From: Mucilaginibacter phenanthrenivorans
Lineage (GTDB): Bacteria; Bacteroidota; Bacteroidia; Sphingobacteriales; Sphingobacteriaceae
Assembly: GCF_024721155.1 (NCBI RefSeq)
Contig: NZ_JAHVAP010000004.1
Coordinates: forward strand, 62,001-126,000
Length of the DNA stretch: 64,000 bases
Direction: 5' to 3'
Below the pieces are notes generated by a model. The model had not been told where the DNA came from. It saw only the letters and a program-made list of their open reading frames with translations, and did not search any database. The translations under genes were made by a program, and so were the position numbers. The first letter of the stretch is position 1. Every line of letters begins with the position of its first letter. Of the stretch, positions 33,393 to 42,990 are shown piece after piece.

Positions 33393-36300
33393 TTACAATT
33401 TGAGATAGTCAGTGAGCAATGCGACTTGTTTTTTTCTGGATTTATATTTGGTAATTTTTCCATGTCCAACTGTTTCTATAAATTTTTTAAAAGCAATAGG
33501 CTCCATTTGTAAAAGTTCCTCCTTTGTAAACCAGCCCTTAGCCCCGCGGTCTAAAAAATATTTGACATTACTCGATGGAGCTTGTAAACCTGATATCCTT
33601 GTTTGAGAAAGATCAAAATTATTGACCACTCTTTTAAACACTTGTAAAGACTTTAGATCCAACCAAATAATGTTATTATCCTCATATGAATCACTAAAAG
33701 CAACATAGCGGCTATCAGGGCTAAACCTAATGACTTCATATGATTCATTCAAGGAGTATATTTCCTCCCAATCACTCGTTTGTAATATCACGACCCCTTT
33801 TCCAACTGCGTAGTACACGAGATATTTGTCATTCGGACTAAAATGTACTTTGACGGCATAATCATTGCCGACATGTATCGTTTTAAACAACTTATTCAAA
33901 GGGATATCCCAAATATAAATGTCATTCAATACAGAGGCGACGGCCAACAGTCGATCGTCGGAAGATATTGCTAAACTATATACAAAATAAGTACCGTGAG
34001 AGATATTAGCTTTCACTTGTTCGTACTTTCCGCTTATATCATGCAAATCAAGAGTTTTGGACAAAGATTGACTACCAATATCAATAAAAAACACTTTTCC
34101 ATCTCGGCCACCCGCAATTAACTGATTTGATAGGTTGAAAAAACAACATGAAAAAAGACCAGAATTAGAAAAAATAATTTCCCGATATTTTTCTGGATTT
34201 TCAAGTTCATGTATTTTAAGTTCTCCGCCCCGGCCAAATCCATCCGAAAAAGTTGCCAATAATGTTTCTTGCCTATTGATAACCAATCCGTCCGGTGTGA
34301 AATTTTGGAAATTGAAGATTTTGGTTTCCCCATTATTCAAGTTGAGTAAAGATAACCCGTTGCGTATATTAGCGATGAGGGTGTTGCTTTTTTTAACCAC
34401 AATCAACTTGGTTATAAATATACTCGCGTCTTTGAATTTAAAAAATTCATCTTGCTTACCATCTTGAAAATGAACGATTTTAAAACCCAAATGTGCAACG
34501 CTTACTAAATCGTTACTTGCTGTAAAATCAAAACAAGTATGGCCGTTTACATCCCGCCAAACAGGATACGGACCATCTCTTAAAAATTGAGCGTTTTTAA
34601 AATTGCACCCATGTAGATCAGAATTTAAAAAACCAGGACTTCTTAAAATGGTGTTCTCAAAGTTGCAGTAGGTCAAATCTGAATCTCTAAAAATCGGATT
34701 AAATAACTCCAAGTCGCTAAAGTCCCTTCCATGGAAATCCCGTTCTTTTATAGTTAGCAAAGTCACAAAGTTGCCTAATAGGGTAGTGTAGTTTTTCTTA
34801 TATGGAAATCCTTCATCAAATAACTCCCATAAAATGCTTATGCTTTCGTTAATGAGGTCTTTTAAGAAATCGAACACCACATTTAACTGTGGTGATTGAA
34901 GTTGAAAACGACCGAACGTTTCATTTAACTCATCCAATCTTTTTTTCGTTTTCCTGTGTACCGTAGTTCCTTGCATATTAACATTGAACTCCGGTCTTAG
35001 AATACCTAAGTCAGCAGCAAATTTATAGGCCACAAAAAATTCAAGCATAGACTTATGAGCTGGTTTATAATTACCCTCTTCTTCATCAATGACTAGTAAA
35101 GATTGTCCACGCATGTCGTAACGCCAATAATCCATGTTCTTGTCTTCAATGGGAATATTGAAATAATGGTAAATTATATCAGGAAACTCTTTAAAATTGA
35201 TTGTTAATTTTTCATTGGAAAGCATCTCCCAAGCTAATTCCGACATGAAAAATATTTTGTCGGACAGCGATGTAAAAGTTCGTTGCTGTGAAATATCTCG
35301 CTCCATTTTTCTTTTGGTAGCATAAAAATATATTTTCGCGAGATTGATATCTACTTGATTGGTCACCTCCTGTAAAGCGTCGATAATTAACTCGATCATT
35401 AGAGGCCGAGACAACAATTCTACAATCCGATAATTACGGAAAATAATCTCAATCGTTTCATTACTGGTGAAATGACTTAGTAGACGCCTGATTTGCTCAT
35501 TGTTGAATTTTAGCAGCTCCACAACCTCAAATTGAGGCGATTCATTAGGTTGCATTTTTGTGGAGTTCTTAAACTCTGCGTTTAACAAATGTCGCCCCTC
35601 GCGAATTGTAGCAAAGTGTTCGTTTCGGCAAGTTAAGACAACCTTTGATTGGCCTTTGACCACACTTGCTAACTCCCAGAAATTATCAACCATTTTTTGC
35701 TTATCAATCCTGTCTGCCATCTCATCAAAACCGTCAAATAGGAGTAAAAACTTCCCCATTTTATTTAACTGCGTAAATGCTGCAAAAACACCTTTGATTT
35801 CTATCTTATGTTTTCGAAAGAAAAAATCCGAAATCAAAACTTCCACCTGCATGGCTTTTGCAAAATCTCTGAGATAAATAAGTATTGGCAATCTGGGTCG
35901 CGGAGTACGTTCCAATTTAGCCTGCTGATATTTTTGGATTTGCTTCCAGGTGTAATAAAGTGTAAACCAAGTCTTTCCAGTTCCAAATTCACCCAAAATT
36001 GAAACGTGTTCTTTCTGTTGATCGTTAATCCACGTGTTGAGGTAACCTTCTAGCCAGCCTTCTTTTTCCCCATATATGCTTGTAGCCTCAATCTCTTTGG
36101 TTTGTTCGTTGTACTCACCTTTTTTCGCACCTAATGGAATAAAACGCTCATCAATTTTCTTTTCAAAAATCTGATCTTCGACCCATTTAAAATAGTTTGA
36201 AAAGTCAATTGTTTCCTCAAGCAGTTCGTCAAAATTATAACATACAATATCCTTATCGGCATCTTCCTGAGTTAATTTGAGCGCTGCCGGACTTGGGTGA

Positions 36301-37481
36301 GAAGTCGAAACAACCCAAGCCTCATCGCAATCATATTCCTTTTTCAGGCTTTCTACTAACTTAACATGAGGAACTTGTATCGGTTTCACAATTCCGTATA
36401 CAAGCACTTTCGTATCACCTTTCCTTTCACGGATTACAATGTCGAAATAAAGATGGCTGTCTGTCATGACCTGTAATTGTCCTTGCTTATAGTCAATGGC
36501 ATCAAACCAAGCTCGTAAGTCATCAAAAAAAAGCTCTAGCTTTAGCTTCGGGGGTCGATCCAAGTTATCGATCTTAGTCAGGATCAACGATGTTTTTACA
36601 CCTATATCGACTAACTGTTTTTTAATGCCAGATAAATGTCCAAAAGTTGTTAATAATTCATTTTCCAGTGTTTTGATCAGTAGATTTTTATTCTCTGTAT
36701 CTTTAGCAAGCTTTCGAAATAATTTGGCATCCAACAGTCGCTCGTCCGCTTTGAGAAGTGTCGACTTTTCGATAACATGATGTAATAAGTACGATAAAAA
36801 TACTTTTACATCAACGTTCCTATTGTATTCTACTTTAGCTAAGCTATTCGCAATATCGTTTGTAATTGTATGTAAATCAGGATCAGCGACAACTTGAAAA
36901 TCCCATCTTATACGTTCTAGGAAAAGTTGAAATTCATTACCATTTATTTGAGATAACAATTCATTGCTTTTCACACGTGCCTGGACTAATAAACCCGAGT
37001 CTCGAATGGATTTTTCATAGCGACCTACTAATCTATCTATATAGTCATTCACTGCGTTTCGCACTGGAACCAAGAAATCGTCGACCATATAGTCGCCACT
37101 ACGTTGTTTTTCTTGCCATAACTTTAAAATTTGGCCAGCCCGTGGCCTAGTCGTGGAATTTGTGCTAAATCGAAATATACAATCTGAATTACTGCCGTAC
37201 CTAAGGTATAATTTATAAAAATTAATAAGGGACTTTAAAAGTTCATCACTATTCAATGAGAATCCTTCCGAATAGCATTTAACTTGCGTGTAATGGCGAT
37301 CGCCGGTAACTAAATCAATCAAAAGAATGTCGTCTTCTCGCTCACAATAAATTTCAAAATTCTCATCACCGGATCGCTCGATCCATAACTGAAGTGTCAA
37401 TAAATATTGTAAATAGAAGCCTTTATTAGTTGAGGGCGCGTCAGTATTGTTTTTAAAAATATGGAATTCCGTGTTTTTCAT
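33393..37481 (-). CDS. STAND NTPase: DUF4297/Cap4-like nuclease, NACHT, beta-propeller (putative antiphage sensor)
   Basis: 1,362 residues from the ATG at 37481; a GTG 22 codons earlier sits against the promoter and is less likely. Order: DUF4297/Cap4-like nuclease (about 12-210; NKGFYLQYLLTL opening, acidic residues then QVK near 66-68); a degenerate restriction-endonuclease-like domain (about 325-430); NACHT ATPase (Walker A GEFGTGKT ending near 504, Walker B LLLFDGFDE near 579-587, CRN sensor near 618-620, AHKSMLEFF near 808-816); a pentapeptide-like strip (about 915-970); a WD40-like propeller (about 980-1310). Known bacterial NACHT and Avs proteins of this plan detect phage proteins and activate the nuclease. 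Visibly AT-rich compared with its neighbours, suggesting transfer. Defence role is inferred. Confidence 0.88.
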   Translation of the reverse strand: MKNTEFHIFKNNTDAPSTNKGFYLQYLLTLQLWIERSGDENFEIYCEREDDILLIDLVTGDRHYTQVKCYSEGFSLNSDELLKSLINFYKLYLRYGSNSDCIFRFSTNSTTRPRAGQILKLWQEKQRSGDYMVDDFLVPVRNAVNDYIDRLVGRYEKSIRDSGLLVQARVKSNELLSQINGNEFQLFLERIRWDFQVVADPDLHTITNDIANSLAKVEYNRNVDVKVFLSYLLHHVIEKSTLLKADERLLDAKLFRKLAKDTENKNLLIKTLENELLTTFGHLSGIKKQLVDIGVKTSLILTKIDNLDRPPKLKLELFFDDLRAWFDAIDYKQGQLQVMTDSHLYFDIVIRERKGDTKVLVYGIVKPIQVPHVKLVESLKKEYDCDEAWVVSTSHPSPAALKLTQEDADKDIVCYNFDELLEETIDFSNYFKWVEDQIFEKKIDERFIPLGAKKGEYNEQTKEIEATSIYGEKEGWLEGYLNTWINDQQKEHVSILGEFGTGKTWFTLYYTWKQIQKYQQAKLERTPRPRLPILIYLRDFAKAMQVEVLISDFFFRKHKIEIKGVFAAFTQLNKMGKFLLLFDGFDEMADRIDKQKMVDNFWELASVVKGQSKVVLTCRNEHFATIREGRHLLNAEFKNSTKMQPNESPQFEVVELLKFNNEQIRRLLSHFTSNETIEIIFRNYRIVELLSRPLMIELIIDALQEVTNQVDINLAKIYFYATKRKMERDISQQRTFTSLSDKIFFMSELAWEMLSNEKLTINFKEFPDIIYHYFNIPIEDKNMDYWRYDMRGQSLLVIDEEEGNYKPAHKSMLEFFVAYKFAADLGILRPEFNVNMQGTTVHRKTKKRLDELNETFGRFQLQSPQLNVVFDFLKDLINESISILWELFDEGFPYKKNYTTLLGNFVTLLTIKERDFHGRDFSDLELFNPIFRDSDLTYCNFENTILRSPGFLNSDLHGCNFKNAQFLRDGPYPVWRDVNGHTCFDFTASNDLVSVAHLGFKIVHFQDGKQDEFFKFKDASIFITKLIVVKKSNTLIANIRNGLSLLNLNNGETKIFNFQNFTPDGLVINRQETLLATFSDGFGRGGELKIHELENPEKYREIIFSNSGLFSCCFFNLSNQLIAGGRDGKVFFIDIGSQSLSKTLDLHDISGKYEQVKANISHGTYFVYSLAISSDDRLLAVASVLNDIYIWDIPLNKLFKTIHVGNDYAVKVHFSPNDKYLVYYAVGKGVVILQTSDWEEIYSLNESYEVIRFSPDSRYVAFSDSYEDNNIIWLDLKSLQVFKRVVNNFDLSQTRISGLQAPSSNVKYFLDRGAKGWFTKEELLQMEPIAFKKFIETVGHGKITKYKSRKKQVALLTDYLKL

Positions 37482-37552
37482 TGTGGCTAAGGTTGTTTGG
37501 ATATGATTGCAATCTTTGAAGTAATAGGATGATAATCGATCTATCACCTCAT

Positions 37553-37584
37553 CAAATGTATCGCTAAATTATAAACATTAACAA
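37553..37584 (-). promoter_or_regulatory. Promoter of the NACHT gene (TTG - 21 - TACATTTG)
   Basis: On the minus strand TTG at 37584-37582, a 21-base spacer and TACATTTG at 37560-37553. Transcription would start near 37546, leaving a leader of about 65 bases before the ATG at 37481 and making the upstream GTG effectively leaderless. Confidence 0.55.
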
Positions 37585-37770
37585 CAATTGCAACCTTCTC
37601 TGGCGCTATGTCGGGCAGTGAATAAGCAAAGGCGACTAGACCGCCGCGTTTAGATAGCCGGCACGCTATGTAGTATAATGCCTTCCAAAACTCAAACCAA
37701 TCTATAAACAAAATCCCCTCGTCCTCTCCCAATTTTTAAAACAATTTCCGCTTCAATTTATTGAATAGCT

Positions 37771-38151
37771 ATGATAACAGTGATCGGCATTTTTGAAAAC
37801 GCAGAACTGGCAGATGAGGCCAGCTCCTACCTCCTGGCAAATGAATTTGAAGACGAAAACATTGACGTGCATACCAGCGCGGACGATGCTGCCGAACAGG
37901 ATCGGGTAGGTGATTTTTTCAACCATATTTATGCAGACGGAAAACAGGCTGCCCACTACGCCTCGCTCGGGCGACAAGGTACGGTTGTCACGGTGCATGC
38001 CATCTCGGCCAGGGAGGCGCAGGAAGCGGTCGACGTGCTGAATAACTACGGCGCCGTTGATGTTAACGCCACCGAAGAAAACCCCGACGGCGCTAAATCC
38101 CGCAGCCAGGTGATAGAACGCATCATTGCGCCCGGGGATAGGTTGAGGTAG
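37771..38151 (+). CDS. General stress protein 17M (YflT)-like domain protein
   Basis: A 126-residue soluble acidic protein. The start (MITVIGIFENAELADEASSYLLANEFEDENIDVHTS) has the pattern of the YflT/heat-induced stress family: a beta strand, a helix with paired Ala/Glu, then an acidic 'E-D-I-x-V' strand. No catalytic residue seen. Divergent from the NACHT gene; nothing ties the two together functionally. Function unknown. Confidence 0.65.
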   Translation: MITVIGIFENAELADEASSYLLANEFEDENIDVHTSADDAAEQDRVGDFFNHIYADGKQAAHYASLGRQGTVVTVHAISAREAQEAVDVLNNYGAVDVNATEENPDGAKSRSQVIERIIAPGDRLR

Positions 38152-38885
38152 TTGGAAAGGGCCTTGATGGCTGTTGATTGGGGTGAATTGGATGCAGACT
38201 TATCAGCTGTTGTCGCGCGGAGAAGATCCTACGCTCCAGCTCAGGATGACAAAACATTATATTGAACATGTGGCGGGGTGTCACCCTGAGCCTGTCGAAG
38301 GGCGATGTGCGCAGTGGCCTGTCCGCGTGCTAAGCAGGGTGCAGAGGCCTTTGCCCACGTCGTGGTTCGACAGGCTCACCATGACACCGGGGGCGCTTTG
38401 GGGCTCCGGTGTGATTGGGGTGACTTCCGATGTAAACTTGTCGACGGGGTTAGGCGCTGAAGATCCTTCGCTGTCGCTCAGGATGACAAAGGGGCGGGAT
38501 TTGGCTCCGCTTGGGCATCGTCGGGGCCTTTGCGCTCGTCCTTCGAGTGCCTCAGGATGACACCGGGCGCGCTTTGGGGCTCCGGTTTGTTTGGGGTTAC
38601 TTTTGGTGCGGACTTATCGATGGGGTTAGGCGCTGAAGATCCTTCGCTGTCGCTCTCCGTGAGGAGTCCATCGAGGTTCGGAACAAATCATGCAAGCCGT
38701 GGCCCTGTGCGATTCCCGCCTTGGGGCGGGGAAGGGTTGGGTTTCTCGAACTAGAATCCCCCCGATAATCAATCGTAAAAGCATGGCGTAGAAACCCCTC
38801 CCTACACCCTCCCAAGGGAGGGAATCGCACAAGGCCACGCTTTTTGATGGGCTCGAGCTTTTTATACTAATATCTCACCAAACCC
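38152..38885. repeat. Large repeat-filled intergenic region
   Basis: 38178-38656 holds three diverged direct repeats of about 100-180 bases, each ending in GAAGATCC(T)..CGCT and, in two cases, CTCAGGATGACA. The last two share GACACCGGG, GCGCTTTGGGGCTCCGG and GGGGTTAGGCGCTGAAG. 38281-38390 is a GTCACCCTGAG / CTCACCATGAC palindrome. 38699-38840 is a fold-back element with arms GTGGCCCTGTGCGATTCCC and GGGAATCGCACAAGGCCAC. The open frames here are repeat-derived. No gene. Confidence 0.7.
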
Positions 38886-39788
38886 TCACTTCACCTCAAA
38901 CACCAACCCATCCCTAAACCCCGAAAAATCAGGCTTCAGTTCCCGCGAGATCAGCTGTAGGGAATCGTGGTTGCGGATCAGCTCGAGGTAATGAAACATG
39001 GGCTTGTATTTGGCAGCAAGGTCGGGCGTTACGGCGCTGGCATACAGCGGCTGGTGCAGACCTCCCCCACCGCCGATCACCAGGAAATCCTTACCCTGCA
39101 CATTAAACCGCTCGAAGTTATGCGAGTGCCCCGAAACGAAAAGCACGCACTTTTTCGAGTTGATAAAGGCCGGCAAAAAGTTCTGCCGCACTTCCATGGA
39201 TGGCTTCACGATCTTGCTATTGGTATACGGCGAATGGTGACAGCCAACAATAATAAATTTGATGGCAACATCGGTCTCCAGTTTTTTGATGGCAGCGGCA
39301 TACCAGTTGTCCTGCGCCAGGATCTCGGCGGTGGTCATCTTAGCGAAGTTAGAGTTGAGCAATACCACGGCCACAGAATCTATCACCTCGGTATAGCCTG
39401 CGGGATTGTACATAGGGAAGCGGGTGCGGAAGTTTTGGGTTCCGCGGCGGGCATTCAGCATCACCTCGTGGTTACCCAGCGTGGCATAAACGGGAATGGA
39501 GTCGAGGGCGCATTGTTTAATGTATTTGTCAATGTGGACCCACTTCTTTGTTTTATAGCCGAGGGAAACTACGTCGCCCAGGATAAACAGCCCGCTCGGC
39601 CGAAGGGTATCTACATCCTTAAAGATCATTTCTGTCGCCTTCAGGTTATGGTTTGATTTAAGGAGGAGCTTCTCCACCCACATGGGTTCCTGCGTATCGC
39701 TGGTAAAGGCGATAATGGGTGACCGCTGCTGGGCGACCACACTGGTAAGGCTGAATATGAACAGGGTAAAGGGGATGATGCGGCGCAT
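38886..39788 (-). CDS. Exported metallophosphoesterase
   Basis: A 300-residue calcineurin-like phosphoesterase with a signal peptide (residues 1-19, ending VVAQ). Metal-binding motifs are in order: Asp in FTSDTQEP, GDVVSLG, GNHE, the His pair in GCHHSPY and GHSHNFE. All are present, so it should be an active di-metal phosphatase or phosphodiesterase in the periplasm. Substrate unknown. Monocistronic. Confidence 0.87.
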   Translation of the reverse strand: MRRIIPFTLFIFSLTSVVAQQRSPIIAFTSDTQEPMWVEKLLLKSNHNLKATEMIFKDVDTLRPSGLFILGDVVSLGYKTKKWVHIDKYIKQCALDSIPVYATLGNHEVMLNARRGTQNFRTRFPMYNPAGYTEVIDSVAVVLLNSNFAKMTTAEILAQDNWYAAAIKKLETDVAIKFIIVGCHHSPYTNSKIVKPSMEVRQNFLPAFINSKKCVLFVSGHSHNFERFNVQGKDFLVIGGGGGLHQPLYASAVTPDLAAKYKPMFHYLELIRNHDSLQLISRELKPDFSGFRDGLVFEVK

Positions 39789-40016
39789 TCTTGATTAACG
39801 TTTTATTATGGGATTTTGTATGTAGAGGCGTTCCACCTGTTCAAGTGTAAACCCAAAAGCGGACAAGACCCACCACTTACATTTATTCGCCCATTGAGTA
39901 AAAGTGAAACATTCTGATAATCAAGATGTTTCATAGTGTTCCAGGTGTTCCGTGTGTAAAAATGGAACGCTTTGCCCGTATAAATTATTATCTTGCCCAA
40001 TTCAAACCACACCATT

Positions 40017-40889
40017 ATGCCCGAACTCTGCTGTATAGGCCACATTACATCCGACAAGGTGGTTACCACCAAAGCTACCATGCACATGCCCGGCGGCACG
40101 GCTTTTTACTTCTCGTGCGCTGTCAGCAAGTTGGATCTCAGCTACCTGCTCGTAACTGCCCTCGCCCCTGCCGAAATGCATTATGTGGCTGCGCTGCGCG
40201 ATAAGGGTGTTAAAATTAAAGTACAACCCAGCGCCCACACCGTATATTTCGAGAATATTTATGCCGAGGACCAGGACCACCGCACCCAAAACGTACTCGC
40301 CACCGCCGATCCGTTCGATGTAGCACAACTGGACGATGTGGATGCCCAGATCTTTCACCTCGGCCCCCTGCTGGCGGATGATATCAGCACCGAATTAATA
40401 AAAACCCTTGCCGCAAAGGGTCGCGTTAGCCTTGATGTCCAGGGCTACCTCCGCAAGCTCGACAACCAAAAAGTGTACCCCACCGATTGGCCTGCCAAAC
40501 AGGAGGCCTTGCAACACGTCTCCATAGTAAAAGCCGATGTTGCTGAACTCGAGGCCCTAACCGGCTGCCCCACAACCGAAGAGGGTGCCAAACTGCTTGC
40601 AGATTGGGGCGTAAAGGAAGTGGTAGTTACCAATGGAAGCGGCGGTTCAGTAATTTACAGTGATGGGATATTTTATACTATCCCTGCCTTTCGCCCAGCC
40701 ATAATTGCCGATGCCACAGGCTGCGGGGATACCTACATGGCAGGCTACCTGTACCGCCGTATAAAGGGTGATGATATCCAGCAGTCCGGTGAATTTTCGG
40801 CGGCTATGGCCAGCCTAAAGATGGAATCCGCAGGGCCATTTTTAGGCAATGAAGAAGATATAAATAACTTTTTGTCAACTCATAAGTGA
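40017..40889 (+). CDS. PfkB family sugar/nucleoside kinase
   Basis: A 290-residue ribokinase-like kinase from the ATG at 40017; the in-frame TTG at 39993 is not needed. Signature 2 is DATGCGDTYMAGYL with the likely catalytic base Asp238, and the second half of the nucleotide site is the neighbouring glycine. The N terminus (CIGHITSDKVV) replaces the usual GE. Sugar substrate cannot be read. The DUF1801 gene starts 2 bases after its stop, so they are co-translated. Confidence 0.87.
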   Translation: MPELCCIGHITSDKVVTTKATMHMPGGTAFYFSCAVSKLDLSYLLVTALAPAEMHYVAALRDKGVKIKVQPSAHTVYFENIYAEDQDHRTQNVLATADPFDVAQLDDVDAQIFHLGPLLADDISTELIKTLAAKGRVSLDVQGYLRKLDNQKVYPTDWPAKQEALQHVSIVKADVAELEALTGCPTTEEGAKLLADWGVKEVVVTNGSGGSVIYSDGIFYTIPAFRPAIIADATGCGDTYMAGYLYRRIKGDDIQQSGEFSAAMASLKMESAGPFLGNEEDINNFLSTHK

Positions 40890-40890
40890 T

Positions 40891-41274
40891 ATGAAACCCA
40901 ACGGCCTGGAAATATTCAATGCTTACCTGGAGAGGCAGGATGATAAACTCAAACCCGGCCTGGTTGCATTGCGGGAACTGATCCTCTCCATTGTACCCGA
41001 TGCCGAAGAAAGTTTCAGCTACCAGGTGCATTGCTTTAAGCACATTTACATGTTGGTGGGCATTGGCGTAACAAAGGAATCGTGCAGCTTGTATACAATG
41101 AGCCCGCCGCTAATTAAGAAGATGAAGGAGGAACTAAAAGGCTACAAGGCATCCGGTGCTACTATCCACTTTAAGCCAGACGACCATTTACCTGTAAATT
41201 TGATCGCTAAAATAGTTTTGAACCGGATACAGGAAAACGAAGCGCTTGCACTGGGCAGAGGCAAGAAAAAATAA
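40891..41274 (+). CDS. DUF1801 domain protein
   Basis: A 127-residue soluble protein of the DUF1801 / YdhG type: two helices, then a strand-rich part with the EESFSYQVHCFKH, YTMSPP and IHFKPDDHLP phrases. The family has been linked to iron handling in Bacillus but there is no general function. Its tight coupling to the PfkB-type kinase gene suggests one operon. Confidence 0.78.
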   Translation: MKPNGLEIFNAYLERQDDKLKPGLVALRELILSIVPDAEESFSYQVHCFKHIYMLVGIGVTKESCSLYTMSPPLIKKMKEELKGYKASGATIHFKPDDHLPVNLIAKIVLNRIQENEALALGRGKKK

Positions 41275-41282
41275 GCACATGC

Positions 41283-42716
41283 TTAACTCGGTATAGTGAT
41301 TATAAACCTGCTATAAACGCCCGGTTCTGATTTCACTTCGATACGTCCGTTCATTTGCGTTACCGCGTCCTTAACAAGGTAAAGCCCTAAACCTGAGCTA
41401 TTTTTATTGTTACCCAACATATAGAACTTATCAAAAATACGTTCCTGATCCGCTTGTCTAATCCCTAAGCCGTTATCCTCTACCTCAATTACTGCGTTTG
41501 TGTCGAGCAGATACGTCCTTACTTTCACCCATTGCTCCTCTTTTTTAGGGTCGCTGTATTTTATCGAGTTTGAAACCAGGTTATTCAATATTACCTGTAA
41601 CTTAAGAGCATCACTATCAATTTTATCCAGTTCAATTTCCTTATGAAATGATATCTCCTTCCCTTTACTCCTGTAATGATTCTGCGCTATTACATTATCA
41701 ATAATTGAAGTTAAATAGCATTCTTTTTTAATAAGCCCGGCGTGCTTACTTTGAATGAACAGCATCATTTCGTTAATAAAATGATCCTGCTTTTCGAGGC
41801 TTTCCCTCATCATCAGGATATACAATTTAATTTGCACGATGTCTGATTCCTCATCGATCAGTTCAATCAGGCCGATAAGTGCAACCAGCGGCGAACGGAG
41901 GTCATGCGTTATATTAAATACAAACTTGTCCAGTCCTGCATTTATTAGCTGCAGGTCGTCATTCTGTTCAACAATTTTCTTTCGGGAATTAGACAGCTTC
42001 CTGATCATAATACCAGCGTAGGCTAACGAGTTGGATAAAATAACCAGGGTTATTAAAACATTACCTATAAAAAGATATAAATTTATTTTGCGGCAAATTA
42101 CGCCAAGCGTATCTGAAAATGCTTCCTCCTTAATGGTCAGATCCGCTGAAATATTGCTTATCGACACTATAAGAAGCTTCTTTCTTGCCGGTGACAATTT
42201 GCCCTCCGCCACTTCAGGATGTGATTGCAAACCAATCTGGTGAAGTTTATTTACAAGCACATCGCCTTCGGTCCAAATCCCTATCACCTTTTTAAACATA
42301 GGTAGATGCTGAAAGTTGCTGAAAAGCCAAATCAGGTCATCAATGTCCTGGGGGTGATTTTTTCCCTGTAAAAAGCCTTTTGCTGCCTGCTGATAGTTTT
42401 TCTTGTCGGATGACAACGTAATCCTGGCTATGTGATCACCGATTGGTATGCTGATCTCTTTTTCAAAAGCCGCATAATCATCCTCATTCCCCAAATAAAT
42501 ATAATTGATCAAATGAGCAGATGCGTCTTTTTGGCCTTTGGAGTATTGCGATTCGCCATTGATGTAAGCTCGTGCAGCAGATAAGATCCTGATGGTATAA
42601 AAGTTCAGGACAATCATTATTGCAGAAGCAACCACAACTATCAACAATAAGGTAAAGGTAGTTTTTTTGAATAACAGCTTAAGACGGGATATCGGCGGTT
42701 TAAGTTTGTCTTCCAA
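41283..42716 (-). CDS. Membrane sensor histidine kinase
   Basis: A 477-residue histidine kinase. TM helices at about 19-43 and 212-236 enclose a periplasmic sensor domain of about 165 residues with no recognisable family. HisKA domain with phospho-acceptor His271 (ITHDLRSP), then HATPase: N-box NNLVSNSIKYSD, G1 VEDNGLGI and G2 GLGLYLVKDAV. It contains no receiver domain and no response regulator is adjacent, so its partner is elsewhere; the single-domain regulator at 27.8 kb is a remote candidate only. Confidence 0.9.
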   Translation of the reverse strand: MEDKLKPPISRLKLLFKKTTFTLLLIVVVASAIMIVLNFYTIRILSAARAYINGESQYSKGQKDASAHLINYIYLGNEDDYAAFEKEISIPIGDHIARITLSSDKKNYQQAAKGFLQGKNHPQDIDDLIWLFSNFQHLPMFKKVIGIWTEGDVLVNKLHQIGLQSHPEVAEGKLSPARKKLLIVSISNISADLTIKEEAFSDTLGVICRKINLYLFIGNVLITLVILSNSLAYAGIMIRKLSNSRKKIVEQNDDLQLINAGLDKFVFNITHDLRSPLVALIGLIELIDEESDIVQIKLYILMMRESLEKQDHFINEMMLFIQSKHAGLIKKECYLTSIIDNVIAQNHYRSKGKEISFHKEIELDKIDSDALKLQVILNNLVSNSIKYSDPKKEEQWVKVRTYLLDTNAVIEVEDNGLGIRQADQERIFDKFYMLGNNKNSSGLGLYLVKDAVTQMNGRIEVKSEPGVYSRFIITIPS

Positions 42717-42935
42717 GGGAATGAAAATTAACTGTCATTAATTGTTTATAGGCTTAACAAAAGATTAAATGACTTTAACAAGGTATACGCGTAACTTAAT
42801 GCGGATGTTTCATTTTTAGGTAAGCAATATGAAATTGTTAATTAGTCCTCAGCTATTTGTAATAGCTAGTTAGTCACGCCTCCCGGAGCGTAAAAAAGGT
42901 TAAGCGCCTCGCCCGTTCGTGAAAATCACAATCAA

Positions 42936-42968
42936 TAAAAAAGGCCTTGAAATTTCTCTCAAAGCCTT
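42936..42968 (-). terminator. Terminator of the sdhCAB operon
   Basis: A 10-base stem (AAGGCTTTGA / TCAAGGCCTT with one mismatch) 23 bases after the sdhB stop, followed on the minus strand by TTTTTT. Confidence 0.8.
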
Positions 42969-42990
42969 AATAGTTAAACATTGTTTGTCT

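Noticed and set aside
37544..37732. 62-codon minus-strand frame upstream of the NACHT gene
   Set aside because: Covers the NACHT promoter and has no recognisable features.
38174..38560. 128-codon plus-strand frame
   Set aside because: Encoded by diverged direct repeats; protein sequence repeats itself accordingly and has no family character.
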